Source: Pseudonocardiales bacterium (lineage in GTDB: Bacteria; Actinomycetota; Actinomycetes; Mycobacteriales; Pseudonocardiaceae). Taken from it: a DNA stretch of 64,000 nt. The stretch spans positions 1 through 64,000 of the forward strand of contig JAFAPC010000094.1 in assembly GCA_019247305.1 (NCBI GenBank), given 5' to 3'. Every line of letters starts with the position of its first letter. The stretch's first letter is position 1. The notes beneath the pieces are model-generated. The model did not search any database and was not told the DNA's origin. It was given only the letters and a program-made list of their open reading frames with translations. This document shows, piece by piece, positions 44,719-53,359 of this stretch. The position numbers and the translations under genes are program-made.

Positions 44719-46167
44719 TCACCTGCTGCCGAGTCCCAGCGCCGCCAGGTGTTCATCCAACGCCTGGACAGCCGGGGTGTGCTCCCATGGCTGTAGCTGG
44801 GCACGGGCGGCCCGTACTTTTTTAGTCCGTCGTGCCGACGGGGCTTGAGTCGCGAGTAGCGCGCCGTCGCCAATAACTCTGACGGCCTCTTCGATCTCGC
44901 CGGATTGGAGGTGTGCAGTGCCCAAGCGAAGCGTACAGACAGCCAAACTGCCCACGAAAGAATTGTCGAACAGTTGCAGTCCCGTGTTGGCCTTGGCGGC
45001 GGCTTCCTGCGGCTTGCCCAGTTGCAGCAGGCACTCGCTCTGATGGCTGGCGAGTAATCCCTCATGGTACCAGTAGGCTGGCGATTCGGGAGACACCTGG
45101 CCGGCTGATGCTGCCAGCCCAGCCTGTGCCCGGTCGAACTCCGCCATGCACTCCTTGTACTGAGCGTCAACCGCGTAAGCGATACCAGCGCGATCAGCGA
45201 CGCAGACCTGGAGCAGCACATCATCGGTCCTGCCCGCCAGGCTCTGGGCTGCTGCGGCGAAGTCGAGACCGGCGGGTGCCTTACCGTGGCAGGAAGCAAA
45301 GTAACTCATACTGCACAGCGCGTAGATAGCAAGCTCGGTGTTGCGGGCCTTGTGCGCTGCCGCCCGGGCCTGGTCGCAATAATGCATGGCATTGTCGACG
45401 TCGTCGAGATTGAAAAAGTGGAATCCGGCAGAGGTCGACATATCGCTGTAGACCGACAAGAGGCGGGGACGAAGCGGCGCCGGGCAGCCTGTCAGCAGGG
45501 AATTGACCAGCTGGCGTTGGGCAAGCACGGTGTGCAGCACTGCCTGCGGCCCGAGGGTGTCCTCTTGTCGTTTGCAGTGCTGGAGTATGGACTCAATATG
45601 GTTGATGACCTGGGCGTCCACCCGGCCTGGTGCGGCAAGAGCCTGCGTCAGGCGCTCCTGCTCCTCGGGATCCAGGCTGCTCCCCGGAGAAGCAGCGACG
45701 GTGCTGGATGCCTGATCAGACAACTGAAATAGCCCCCGACGGTTCACCGCATCTGCCCATTCCTGGAGAAACTTCGTGAATTGCTCGTAGAGCTCATCTC
45801 CCGATCTGGCCGGTGCCGCGCTGCTCAGGAACGCGAGATACACCAGCGGTCCCATCACACCCTCCGCCAGCAGCGTCGCAGCAGCAGCCGTGGTCACGCT
45901 CGCCAGAGCGTCCTGCTCGGCCACCTCATCAGCGTTCTGGCTGAGGTCCGTGGTGGTCGTGGCGCGCAGCGCCTTCGCTGCAGCGTACGCCTCGGCCAGC
46001 TCGGCTTCCCGCCTTCGCTGCTCATAGTCCTGCTGGGCGGCGCGTACTCGCTCGTATTCGGCTAGCAGCGCACCGTCAGCCTTGAGTGGCGTCTCTGCGG
46101 CGATCAGACAAGCACCCGAATGGAGTTGTCGACGTGGAATTTGAGGGCGATCGGGCGGACTACCCAA
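44719..46167 (-). CDS. TPR-like regulator protein lacking the N-terminal HTH
   Basis: Up to 482 residues (TTG 46167; true start uncertain). The C-terminal 350 residues (GRVDAQVINHIESILQHCKR, LLSVYSDMSTSAGFHFFNL) are those of the long helical sensor domain of actinomycete XRE regulators. Upstream, where the HTH should be, there is a coiled-coil stretch (AAQQDYEQRRREAELAEAYA) and then a divergent gene overlaps. It is either a truncated regulator or a sensor protein without DNA binding. Confidence 0.6.
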   Translation of the reverse strand: MGSPPDRPQIPRRQLHSGACLIAAETPLKADGALLAEYERVRAAQQDYEQRRREAELAEAYAAAKALRATTTTDLSQNADEVAEQDALASVTTAAAATLLAEGVMGPLVYLAFLSSAAPARSGDELYEQFTKFLQEWADAVNRRGLFQLSDQASSTVAASPGSSLDPEEQERLTQALAAPGRVDAQVINHIESILQHCKRQEDTLGPQAVLHTVLAQRQLVNSLLTGCPAPLRPRLLSVYSDMSTSAGFHFFNLDDVDNAMHYCDQARAAAHKARNTELAIYALCSMSYFASCHGKAPAGLDFAAAAQSLAGRTDDVLLQVCVADRAGIAYAVDAQYKECMAEFDRAQAGLAASAGQVSPESPAYWYHEGLLASHQSECLLQLGKPQEAAAKANTGLQLFDNSFVGSLAVCTLRLGTAHLQSGEIEEAVRVIGDGALLATQAPSARRTKKVRAARAQLQPWEHTPAVQALDEHLAALGLGSR

Positions 46168-46376
46168 GCGCGGGAAAACCCCGCAGGGTCTCCGTCGAAA
46201 GCACGGAGGACGTTACTGAGGACGTGGTCGTCCAGACAGATCGGGAACAGGTCTGGATGTCCTGGCCGCCGTTTACCTGGGAAGCGATCTTGGATCCGGT
46301 GCAAGTTGCTGACCTGATGCATGTGCTGGTGTTCGCTCGGGAGGAGGCGATGAGGGACGGTGGCAGTAGCCGGTAG
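46134..46376 (+). CDS. Small conserved hypothetical protein
   Basis: 80 residues from GTG 46134 (GGAG 8 bases upstream). Acidic; VVVQTDREQVWMSWPPFTWE then LDPVQVADLMHVLVFAREEA. Small genes like this are frequent neighbours of XRE-TPR regulators. Divergent from, and slightly overlapping, the TPR gene. No known function. Confidence 0.5.
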   Translation: MEFEGDRADYPSAGKPRRVSVESTEDVTEDVVVQTDREQVWMSWPPFTWEAILDPVQVADLMHVLVFAREEAMRDGGSSR

Positions 46377-46866
46377 GAGGCCCTCTCCGGGGGACGATTG
46401 TTCGGGCGATCACTTACAGGACTGTGCACCTGGAAGCAACGTCATGGGTAAAGGAAGGCTCAGCCGTTAGACCATCGACGCACCGAGGATGCCGGTCATG
46501 GCGGCCGAGCTGTGAGAGCAAGCAGCAACGAGAACTGGGAGTCACGGTCGTTTCAATGCCTGCCCCTGCGTTTCCAGGAGTTGAGGGGCACCCAGGCACG
46601 GGGGATCAGCACCGACTGAACACAGCGGTAACAATTGGCAAGTCCATCTTCCAGCGATATTCACAGAACTCCATCTCAAAGATCATGGAAGCGCTCGGAA
46701 ATCCTGGTGTCCATGAGATTTGGCGACTGTACCGTGCGAACCTCAAGAGCCCGACAGCCCCTGGACCTTGATCAGCAGCACCTAGCTTTGATCGTCACGG
46801 CGTGCCGCCTGGCACTTGTGTGCCTGAGCAACCAGACTATGTGCCGAAGCGCTAGGAGGCAGTGAC
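46377..46866. other. Intergenic region
   Basis: About 490 bases of lower GC than the flanks. No supported gene. A short + frame (TIGKSIFQRYSQNSISKIME) is not convincing. The AGGAGG at its right end serves the next gene. Confidence 0.5.
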
Positions 46867-47682
46867 GTGGACGAAGAGCAGATGCAGGTACTCGTTACGG
46901 TGAAAGCTTACCCGCAACCCTCACGTACCTACGGCGAGACTGTCTGCGTAGCAGGAGTCAGGGTAGACACATCGGCGTCAAGCTGGATCAGACTCTACCC
47001 CGTCGCTTATCGAGATCTTTCATTCGTCGATCGATTCAAAAAGTACCAGATCCTGAAGCTCGGTGCGTTCCGCTCTCCTTCTGATCAACGGCCGGAAAGC
47101 TACAAACCTAACATTTCAAGCGTTATTCTTGGTGACTCGCTCGGCACCACGCACGGATGGCGGGAACGGTGGCAGCATCTCGACTCTCTCGCCGGGGCTA
47201 CGACGTCGTGCGAGTTGCTCGCACGACAGGGAACGCCAGCGGCTCCGTCTCTGGGCCTCATTAAACCCCGCGAAGTCATTAGACTCGACGTTGAACCCAA
47301 TGACGCATTTTCCGAAGACAAGCAGCGATTGGCTGAGTTGGCCGCCGCTGGTGATTTATTTACGGCCGAGCGAAGCGTGCTGGAACCGGCTCCATACCGG
47401 CTAAAGTATCACTACTTTTGTATGGAGCCTGGCTGTAATGGGCACACCCAAACGCTTATCAACTGGGAAGCCGGTGAAGCTGCCCGTAGCTGGAAGCAAA
47501 TGGGCTACGCTGAAAATGAGTTACCGGAACGCTTGAAGCAGAAATTCTTTGACCAGATGTGTGCCGTCGACCGTGATACGTACTTCTTCCTCGGCAACCA
47601 GCACCAGCATCCCAAGAGTTTCCTGGTGCTCGGTGTCTTCTGGCCTCCGGCGGGCAGCCGACCGGCGCCAACTCTCTTCTGA
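46867..47682 (+). CDS. Hypothetical protein paired with a DUF488 gene
   Basis: 271 residues from GTG 46867. Starts MQVLVTVKAYPQPSRTYGET, then CVAGVRVD...WIRLYPVAYRDLS, a pattern of a small nucleic-acid-interacting beta domain, followed by KYHYFCMEPGCNGHTQTLIN with a CxxxxCxxH set that could bind metal. It ends exactly where the convergent DUF488 gene ends, with no base between. Such pairs occur in accessory regions; function unknown. Confidence 0.65.
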   Translation: MDEEQMQVLVTVKAYPQPSRTYGETVCVAGVRVDTSASSWIRLYPVAYRDLSFVDRFKKYQILKLGAFRSPSDQRPESYKPNISSVILGDSLGTTHGWRERWQHLDSLAGATTSCELLARQGTPAAPSLGLIKPREVIRLDVEPNDAFSEDKQRLAELAAAGDLFTAERSVLEPAPYRLKYHYFCMEPGCNGHTQTLINWEAGEAARSWKQMGYAENELPERLKQKFFDQMCAVDRDTYFFLGNQHQHPKSFLVLGVFWPPAGSRPAPTLF

Positions 47683-48132
47683 CTAGAGATGTTCGACGGC
47701 TAAGGCAGGATCAATGCCTAGTAGCGCTTCACTCACGATAAAGCGATGGCACGTGGTGGCGTCTTGCTCAAAGCACAGGAGCGCGACCCGTTGTTTGTAT
47801 ACCACTGACCACAGCTTACCCAGCGCCTCCTGGGCATCGGGACGCTGCAACAAATCCCTGAACCGCGTCCGGCTCTGGGCAACGCCTTGTCGGAACGCAT
47901 CGCGGTTGTCGCGGGGGTTGCCGAGCGCTGGCATGTGCAGGTACCAGATGTTTGCTTGTTCCAACTGGTTTGCCAGGTGCCGCTTCGATAGGCCGGGCTT
48001 GCGACTGAGAGGCGTCAGCCGCACATCCACAAGGGCAGTGACGTGGGCCTGGGCCAGCTCCGAGAGTAGCTCGTTCGCCGTGCGTCCTTCGTACCCGATG
48101 GTCAGGATGCTGTAGGTCTCTAGTGTCTGCAT
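47683..48132 (-). CDS. DUF488 family protein
   Basis: 149 residues from ATG 48132. DUF488 signature: LTIGYEGRTANELLSELAQ, ALVDVRLTPLSRKPGLSK and LLCFEQDATTCHRFIVSEAL. The family is of unknown function and often near DNA-handling genes. Convergent and abutting with the gene before it. Confidence 0.8.
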   Translation of the reverse strand: MQTLETYSILTIGYEGRTANELLSELAQAHVTALVDVRLTPLSRKPGLSKRHLANQLEQANIWYLHMPALGNPRDNRDAFRQGVAQSRTRFRDLLQRPDAQEALGKLWSVVYKQRVALLCFEQDATTCHRFIVSEALLGIDPALAVEHL

Positions 48133-48503
48133 TGCTGCATCATGCCAGTAGAGCGTTGGCCTGGTCACGCACCGCGCCGGTGTGGTGACCTTTCGTGTAG
48201 TAGTTGGCCGCAGCGTCCTGAATCTTTTGCACCATACACGATCTCAGTGTGCACCAAGCATATCGTCGGCAGAGAACGACAGTGGCACAGCCCATGGCCA
48301 AAATACGGGCAGGGACAGTGAGGCAGACACCCTGCGCTGACTGGAAGAGGAGCTACGGGACGTGTAGACGCAGAGCGAAGGTGGCAACCCGGCTGGGCTG
48401 ACGGGGGCCTGGAACGACACCGGGGTGATCTCCTGGAAGAGATCATTCCTCAACTGACCGGCCACTCGATCCCTGGTCGGTGGGTGTTCGAGTAGGACCA
48501 CTT
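48133..48503. other. Intergenic region before the tRNA
   Basis: About 370 bases with no convincing ORF or repeat. Likely the boundary between accessory DNA on the left and the core tRNA-bcp-treZ block on the right. Confidence 0.5.
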
Positions 48504-48579
48504 TGGTGCCGGCGGTGGGATTCGAACCCACACTGGCGGGTTCCTAGGACCCGGGCCTCTGCCGTTGGGCTACGCCGGC
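48504..48579 (-). tRNA. tRNA gene, class I, isotype uncertain (anticodon loop CCTAGGA)
   Basis: Minus strand folds as a cloverleaf: acceptor GCCGGCG/CGCCGGC, D-arm GCC/GGC, anticodon stem CGGGT/ACCCG, T-stem GTGGG/CCCAC with TTCGAAT loop, discriminator A and an encoded CCA. The seven-base anticodon loop is CCTAGGA, which puts C instead of U at position 33 and gives UAG at 34-36 (Leu), yet there is no long variable arm. A displaced CCU (Arg) is the alternative reading. The structure is clear, the identity is not. Confidence 0.8.
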
Positions 48580-48619
48580 GTGCGGTGACGAACGTGCTGG
48601 GTGAGCACAGGGTACGGCC

Positions 48620-49093
48620 TCAGACTCCGAGGTCTTTGCGGAGTTTAGCGACGTGGCCGGTGGCGCGGACGTTGTACAGTGCCTGGTCGATCCGGCCCGC
48701 TGCGTTGATCACGAAGGTGGAGCGGATGACGCCGGTGACCGTCCGGCCGTACATCTGCTTCTCGCCGTAGGCACCGTAAGCGGTGAGCACGCCACGGTCG
48801 GTATCCGACAGCAGCGGGAAGGGCAGGCCGTGGGCGTCGCGGAACTTCGCCAGCTTCGCTGGCGGGTCCGGGGAGATGCCGAGGACCGCGAAGCCGGCCG
48901 CGTCCAGCTCGGCGAGGTTGTCCCGGAAATCGCAAGCCTGCGTGGTGCAGCCGGGAGTGCCAGCGGCCGGGTAGCAGTAGAGCACCACGGATCGGCCGCG
49001 GTAGTCCGACAGCGAGACGGGGTGGCCATCGGCGTCGGGCAGAGTGAACTCCGGGGCGGTATCGCCAGGGGACAGCAGGGTGTGCTCGCTCAT
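48620..49093 (-). CDS. bcp: Thioredoxin-dependent peroxiredoxin (Bcp/PrxQ)
   Basis: 157 residues from ATG 49093. AlkyI hydroperoxide reductase fold with the peroxidatic and resolving cysteines in GTPGCTTQACDFRD (Cx4C), characteristic of Bcp/PrxQ. Reduces hydroperoxides in the cytoplasm. Divergent from the DUF3618 gene; core gene context with treZ. Confidence 0.9.
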   Translation of the reverse strand: MSEHTLLSPGDTAPEFTLPDADGHPVSLSDYRGRSVVLYCYPAAGTPGCTTQACDFRDNLAELDAAGFAVLGISPDPPAKLAKFRDAHGLPFPLLSDTDRGVLTAYGAYGEKQMYGRTVTGVIRSTFVINAAGRIDQALYNVRATGHVAKLRKDLGV

Positions 49094-49188
49094 GACCTCA
49101 AACGCTACCGCTGCCCAGGGGTAGCGTCGCAGCCCGGTCGCACCGTGCCCTACGGTATGCCGCACGCCGACCCGCCCGAGGAGGACTC

Positions 49189-49410
49189 ATGGCCCGCGAC
49201 GCCGACACCATCGAACGCGACATCGAGCAGGCCCGTGATGAGCTGGCCGCCACCCTGCAAGAGATCGGCAACCGGGCTGATCCGCAACGCGTGGTCGCGG
49301 CCGGCAAGGAACAGGTGGAAGCCACCCTGGCCAAGCCGGTGGTGCGCTACTCGCTGATGGGCCTCGGCGCGCTCATCGTATTGGCGCTGCTGCGTCAGCT
49401 CTTCCGCTGA
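49189..49410 (+). CDS. DUF3618 membrane-anchored small protein
   Basis: 73 residues. DADTIERDIEQARDELAATL is the DUF3618 signature, followed by a single C-terminal membrane helix (RYSLMGLGALIVLALLRQLF). Commonly found beside bcp in actinobacteria; function unknown. Its 3' end overlaps treZ by 16 bases, tail to tail. Confidence 0.85.
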   Translation: MARDADTIERDIEQARDELAATLQEIGNRADPQRVVAAGKEQVEATLAKPVVRYSLMGLGALIVLALLRQLFR

Positions 49411-51140
49411 GCCTCCAGCGCCACTAAAGCGAAGGACTCACCGTCGATCCGCACGGCGTTCCCCACGGGGGTGGCCGCTGCGGAGTTGAACAGCACCTGC
49501 GTGGGCAGGCCATCGAGCGCTACGGTGGCCGGTGCTGGGCTCAGGTTGATCACCACCCGCAGCCTGCCGCGGTGCAGGACTAGCGTGCGGGCGTGCTCAT
49601 CCACGTCGACGCTCAGGGCATCCAGCCGAGGGTCGGACAGCTCTGGGTAGCGCTGTCGCAGCGAGATCAGGCTCTGGTAGGTGAGCATGAGGCTGGCGTG
49701 CGGCTCAGTATCAAGCTCGGACCAGTCCAGCTGGGAACGTCGAAAGCTCTGCTCGTCGTTCGGGTCGGGTACCTCCGTGTCGTCCCAGCCATGCTCGGTG
49801 AACTCGGCATAACGGCCGGCCTGGATGGCGTCGCGCAGCTGTTTCTCGGGCATGTAGGAGAAGAACTGGAACGGGGTGGTCGCGCCCCACTCCTCACCCA
49901 TGAAGATCATCGGCGTGTAGGGGGAGAACAGCACGAGTGCCGCGCCGCAGGCCAGCAGGCCCGGCGACAGGGTGGCCGAGATCCGGTCGCCGATGGCGCG
50001 GTTGCCCACCTGGTCGTGATTCTGTAGGTAGGCGATGAACTGCCAGCCGAGCAGGTGCGCGGTGTCCACTGGGCGGCCGTGGGTGCGCTGCCGGAAGCTT
50101 GACCAGCGCCCGTCATGGAAGAACGCGCTGCGCAGGGTGCGGGCCAGATCGGGCAGCGCGCCGAAGTCGGCGTAGTAGCCCTGCCGTTCCCCGGTCAGCG
50201 TGGCGTGTAGGCAATGGTGGATGTCGTCATCCCACTGCGCACTCAGCCCGTAGCCCCCGGCGGCCCGCGGGGTGATCAGCCGGGGGTCGTTGAGGTCGGA
50301 CTCAGCGATCAGCGACAGCGGCCGTCGCAGGTGCGCGGCCAGCGCGTCCACCTGGGCGGCCAGCTCCTCCAGCAGGTGGGTGGCCCGCGTGTCGCGCAGG
50401 GCGTGCACGGCATCCAGGCGTAGCCCGTCCACGTGGTAGTCGCGCAGCCACTCCAGCACGTTGTCGATGACGTAGCGGCGCACCTCGTCGGAATGCGGGC
50501 CGTCCAGGTTGAGCGTTGGGCCCCAGATGGTGCTCCCGGCGAAGTAGGGGCCGAAGCGGTCCAGGTACGCCCCGGATGGGCCAAGGTGGTTGTACACCAC
50601 GTCGAGAATCACGCCCAGCCCCATATTATGGCAGGCGTCCACGAAACGCTTGAAGGCCACCGGCCCGCCATAGTTCTCGGTGACGGCGTACCAGCCGACC
50701 CCGTCGTAACCCCAGTTGCGGGGCCCGTCGACGGCGTTGACCGGCATCACCTCGACCAGATCGACGCCCAGCTCAGCGAGGTGCTCCAGGTACTCGATCG
50801 CGGAGTCGAAGGTGCCGTCTGGGGTGAACGTCCCGATGTGCAGCTCGTAGAGCACGCTGCCCGCCAGCGCGCGGCCACTCCAGAGCTGGTCGGTCCAGCC
50901 AAAGGCGCGGTGGTCGTAGACCCGTGACGGCGCATGCACCCCATTCGGCTGCCACCGGGACCGCGGGTCCGGCAGCGGGGTGTCCTCCTCATCCAGCCGG
51001 AACGCGTAGTCGCTGCCGGGCCCGGCGCCGGGGACAGGGGCGCACCACCAACCGCCGGACGAACGCGTCATCTCGTACTCGGTGCCGTTCACCACGACCC
51101 GTACTCGCTTGCGCTGTGGGGCCCACACCGTGAAGTCCAT
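49395..51140 (-). CDS. treZ: Maltooligosyltrehalose trehalohydrolase
   Basis: 581 residues from ATG 51140. GH13 enzyme with N-terminal CBM48-like domain (FTVWAPQRKRVRVVV). Catalytic Asp in HVDGLRLDAVHALRD, Glu in LIAESDLNDPR and Asp in YLQNHDQVGNRAIGDR. It releases trehalose from maltooligosyl-trehalose made by TreY. In relatives treY lies next to it; here treY is 12 kb away at the right end on the same strand. Confidence 0.93.
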   Translation of the reverse strand: MDFTVWAPQRKRVRVVVNGTEYEMTRSSGGWWCAPVPGAGPGSDYAFRLDEEDTPLPDPRSRWQPNGVHAPSRVYDHRAFGWTDQLWSGRALAGSVLYELHIGTFTPDGTFDSAIEYLEHLAELGVDLVEVMPVNAVDGPRNWGYDGVGWYAVTENYGGPVAFKRFVDACHNMGLGVILDVVYNHLGPSGAYLDRFGPYFAGSTIWGPTLNLDGPHSDEVRRYVIDNVLEWLRDYHVDGLRLDAVHALRDTRATHLLEELAAQVDALAAHLRRPLSLIAESDLNDPRLITPRAAGGYGLSAQWDDDIHHCLHATLTGERQGYYADFGALPDLARTLRSAFFHDGRWSSFRQRTHGRPVDTAHLLGWQFIAYLQNHDQVGNRAIGDRISATLSPGLLACGAALVLFSPYTPMIFMGEEWGATTPFQFFSYMPEKQLRDAIQAGRYAEFTEHGWDDTEVPDPNDEQSFRRSQLDWSELDTEPHASLMLTYQSLISLRQRYPELSDPRLDALSVDVDEHARTLVLHRGRLRVVINLSPAPATVALDGLPTQVLFNSAAATPVGNAVRIDGESFALVALEAQRKS

Positions 51141-51145
51141 AAGCA

Positions 51146-51186
51146 CCGATCTTGTCAGGGTTGGGTGGCATTGTCTTGGCCATGAC
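51146..51186. repeat. 41-bp perfect direct repeat, partner at 53324-53364
   Basis: CCGATCTTGTCAGGGTTGGG and the next 21 bases, through the start region of Uma2 gene 1, occur identically at 53324-53364 before Uma2 gene 2. The copies continue as diverged homology through both genes. They flank the ATPase gene in the same orientation. Confidence 0.95.
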
Positions 51187-51201
51187 GATCGTGTCGTGGC
51201 C

Positions 51202-51816
51202 ATGACGACCGCGAGGGGGCAGCATGGGGGCGTGGCTACCGGGCTGGACGGGTTTGGCCTCGCGGGCGAGTTCACCGTCGAGGATCTTGAGCGGATGCCC
51301 GAGGACGGGCGCCGCTACGAGCTGCTCGACGGGGTACTCCTGGTGAGCCCGGCACCGGGAGTATGGCACCAGGAAGTAGTGCTTGCACTGGCAATCAGGC
51401 TTCGGGACGCGTGCCCGCCAGGATTGCACGTGGTCATCGCCCCGTTCGAGTGGCGCAGCAGCCGCCGGACCGCGCTGCAACCCGACGTGCTGGTCGCGCG
51501 GCACGCGGATCTGCTCGCCGTCGAGGGCGGGAAGTTCCTCGGAGCGCCTCCGGTGCTCGCCGTGGAGGTGCTCTCACCGAGTACCCGGCGGATCGATCGA
51601 TTATCGAAGCTGTCGGCCTACGAGGAAGCCGGTGTCGCCTCGTACTGGCTAGTTGATCCGGACCCGCAAGCACCCTCGTTGCACGCACTGGATCTGGTGG
51701 ACGGTCGCTATGTTGCGGTCGGGTGCCCCTCGGGGGAGCAGGCGTGGGACGCGCAGCGGCCGTTCCCCGTCACCATCCGCCCCACGGACCTCGTCGCCGG
51801 CCTGCGTCGAGACTGA
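51202..51816 (+). CDS. Uma2 family (DUF820) endonuclease-like protein, copy 1
   Basis: 204 residues from ATG 51202. PD-(D/E)xK-type restriction-endonuclease fold: EDGRRYELLDGVLLVSPAP, RTALQPDVLVAR, PPVLAVEVLSPSTRRIDRL and GVASYWLVDPDP. The family is abundant in actinobacteria and cyanobacteria; biological role not settled. Intact, unlike copy 2. A 20-base local duplication (CATGAC...) precedes the start. Confidence 0.85.
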   Translation: MTTARGQHGGVATGLDGFGLAGEFTVEDLERMPEDGRRYELLDGVLLVSPAPGVWHQEVVLALAIRLRDACPPGLHVVIAPFEWRSSRRTALQPDVLVARHADLLAVEGGKFLGAPPVLAVEVLSPSTRRIDRLSKLSAYEEAGVASYWLVDPDPQAPSLHALDLVDGRYVAVGCPSGEQAWDAQRPFPVTIRPTDLVAGLRRD

Positions 51817-51823
51817 CGGTGCG

Positions 51824-53218
51824 CTACGTGCCGCGCGGCGCGAGCGCCATGATGTCCTCGGCGGTGATCGCCAGCACATCAGGGGGGACGTTGTCGACGC
51901 GCTCGCGGGCGCACAACACCAGCCGCACTGTTGCCGGGTCAGCTTCAGGCACCGCGCTGACCTTCGCGGTGAGCGCGCGGATTATCCGGGTAGCGTCCAT
52001 CCGGGCGGCCCACTTCGCCTCGCCGACGAGGACGGGGACCCGGGCTCGCCCGGCCAGAGCCACCGCATCGATCTCCACTGTGCCGTCCGCGGACCACCAG
52101 GGACCGACCGCGACAATGCCGTCACCGAACTTGCCCTGCGCAGCCAGAACACGCAGGTGCGTCCGGAACATCTCCTCCCAGCGGGGGCCGAGGAGCTCAG
52201 GCAAGCTCTCGAGGAGCACCGGCAGGATGGCCTCTCCGAGCCCACGCTCGATCTCCGCGCGGAATCGGGCGAGCACTTGCAGCCAAAACGCGAGGAAGTT
52301 GTCTGCCACCCGGTAGTGGACACGTCGAGATCGTTCGGTATCAGTAACGGGGACCACCCGTTCCACCAACCGCAGCGCGATGAGCCGCTCCAGCGTGCGG
52401 GTCGGCTCGGCGCGCAGCGCATCCTTGATCTCACCATGTTTGGTCCGTCCCGCCGCGATCGCATGCAGCACCGCCGAGGGATATTCGCCCCGTTCGGTCT
52501 CGGTCGCCAGCACTAGCTGCCCCTCGGTGAGCAGCGGCGCACCGGGGCGGCAGGCGAGTCGCAGCAGGTTGCTCGCCAGGTCGGCGTCCTGGTCCCACCA
52601 CGACAAGTACAGGGGCATCCCCCCGAGCAGCCCGTAGACGGTGGCCCGGTCCGTGGCGGACAGTCGGGGAAGCAGCAGCGCCGCCTCGGCCGGCTGGAAC
52701 GGATGCACCTGGAGGGACAGCCCAAAACGGCCGTAGAGCGGGGCCCGTTGCTCCTGGAGGGCCTCCATGTGCCGGACCGCCGACCCGCACAACAGCAGAC
52801 GCAGCCGGGTGCGCCCAGCGGCCCGATCCAGGAAGGCACGGAGCACCCCGGGTAACTCCGGTGAGGTCAGCGTCAGCTCCGGGAACTCGTCCAGCACCAC
52901 AAGCAGGGTCTCGTCAGCGGCCAGCTGGGCGAGTCCGTCGAACGCATCATCCCAGTCGGCGTAGGGACGGGCGAGCAGGTCCCGAAGCTGGTGCGGGGCC
53001 ACCCGGTGCACTTGCCGGGACAGTTGCGCCAGCTCGCCGCCAGCTGGCCGGCCCGCCCCCGTGTGGAACACCGTGCGGCGATCGGCGGCGAAGTGCTGCA
53101 CCAGGGCGGTCTTGCCGACCCTGCGCCGCCCCCAGACCACGGCGGCTGGCGAGTCGCTGCGCCACCAGCGCTCCAGCGCCGAGAGCTCCTCATGCCGGTT
53201 GACGAACATGACCCCCAT
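51824..53218 (-). CDS. AAA ATPase with DUF234-like C-terminal nuclease-type domain
   Basis: 464 residues. Archaeal-type ATPase: FVNRHEELSALERWW, Walker A WGRRRVGKTALVQHF, Walker B LLVVLDEFPELT, and GSAVRHMEALQEQRAPLYGR. The C-terminal part has EIDAVALAGRARVPVLVGEA then KWA, a PD-(D/E)xK-like DUF234 pattern. Proteins of this type are scattered mobile-associated NTPases of unknown job. It lies between the two directly repeated Uma2 genes. Confidence 0.8.
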   Translation of the reverse strand: MGVMFVNRHEELSALERWWRSDSPAAVVWGRRRVGKTALVQHFAADRRTVFHTGAGRPAGGELAQLSRQVHRVAPHQLRDLLARPYADWDDAFDGLAQLAADETLLVVLDEFPELTLTSPELPGVLRAFLDRAAGRTRLRLLLCGSAVRHMEALQEQRAPLYGRFGLSLQVHPFQPAEAALLLPRLSATDRATVYGLLGGMPLYLSWWDQDADLASNLLRLACRPGAPLLTEGQLVLATETERGEYPSAVLHAIAAGRTKHGEIKDALRAEPTRTLERLIALRLVERVVPVTDTERSRRVHYRVADNFLAFWLQVLARFRAEIERGLGEAILPVLLESLPELLGPRWEEMFRTHLRVLAAQGKFGDGIVAVGPWWSADGTVEIDAVALAGRARVPVLVGEAKWAARMDATRIIRALTAKVSAVPEADPATVRLVLCARERVDNVPPDVLAITAEDIMALAPRGT

Positions 53219-53359
53219 TCCACGCCTTCTGTCACTAGCAGTCGACGTAACTTACGCCAACCGTTAGTTGTCGCGTTTCGCGGGCCGGTCGGCTCGGAGC
53301 GGCAGCCGCCGGAAGACAACTTTCCGATCTTGTCAGGGTTGGGTGGCATTGTCTTGGCC

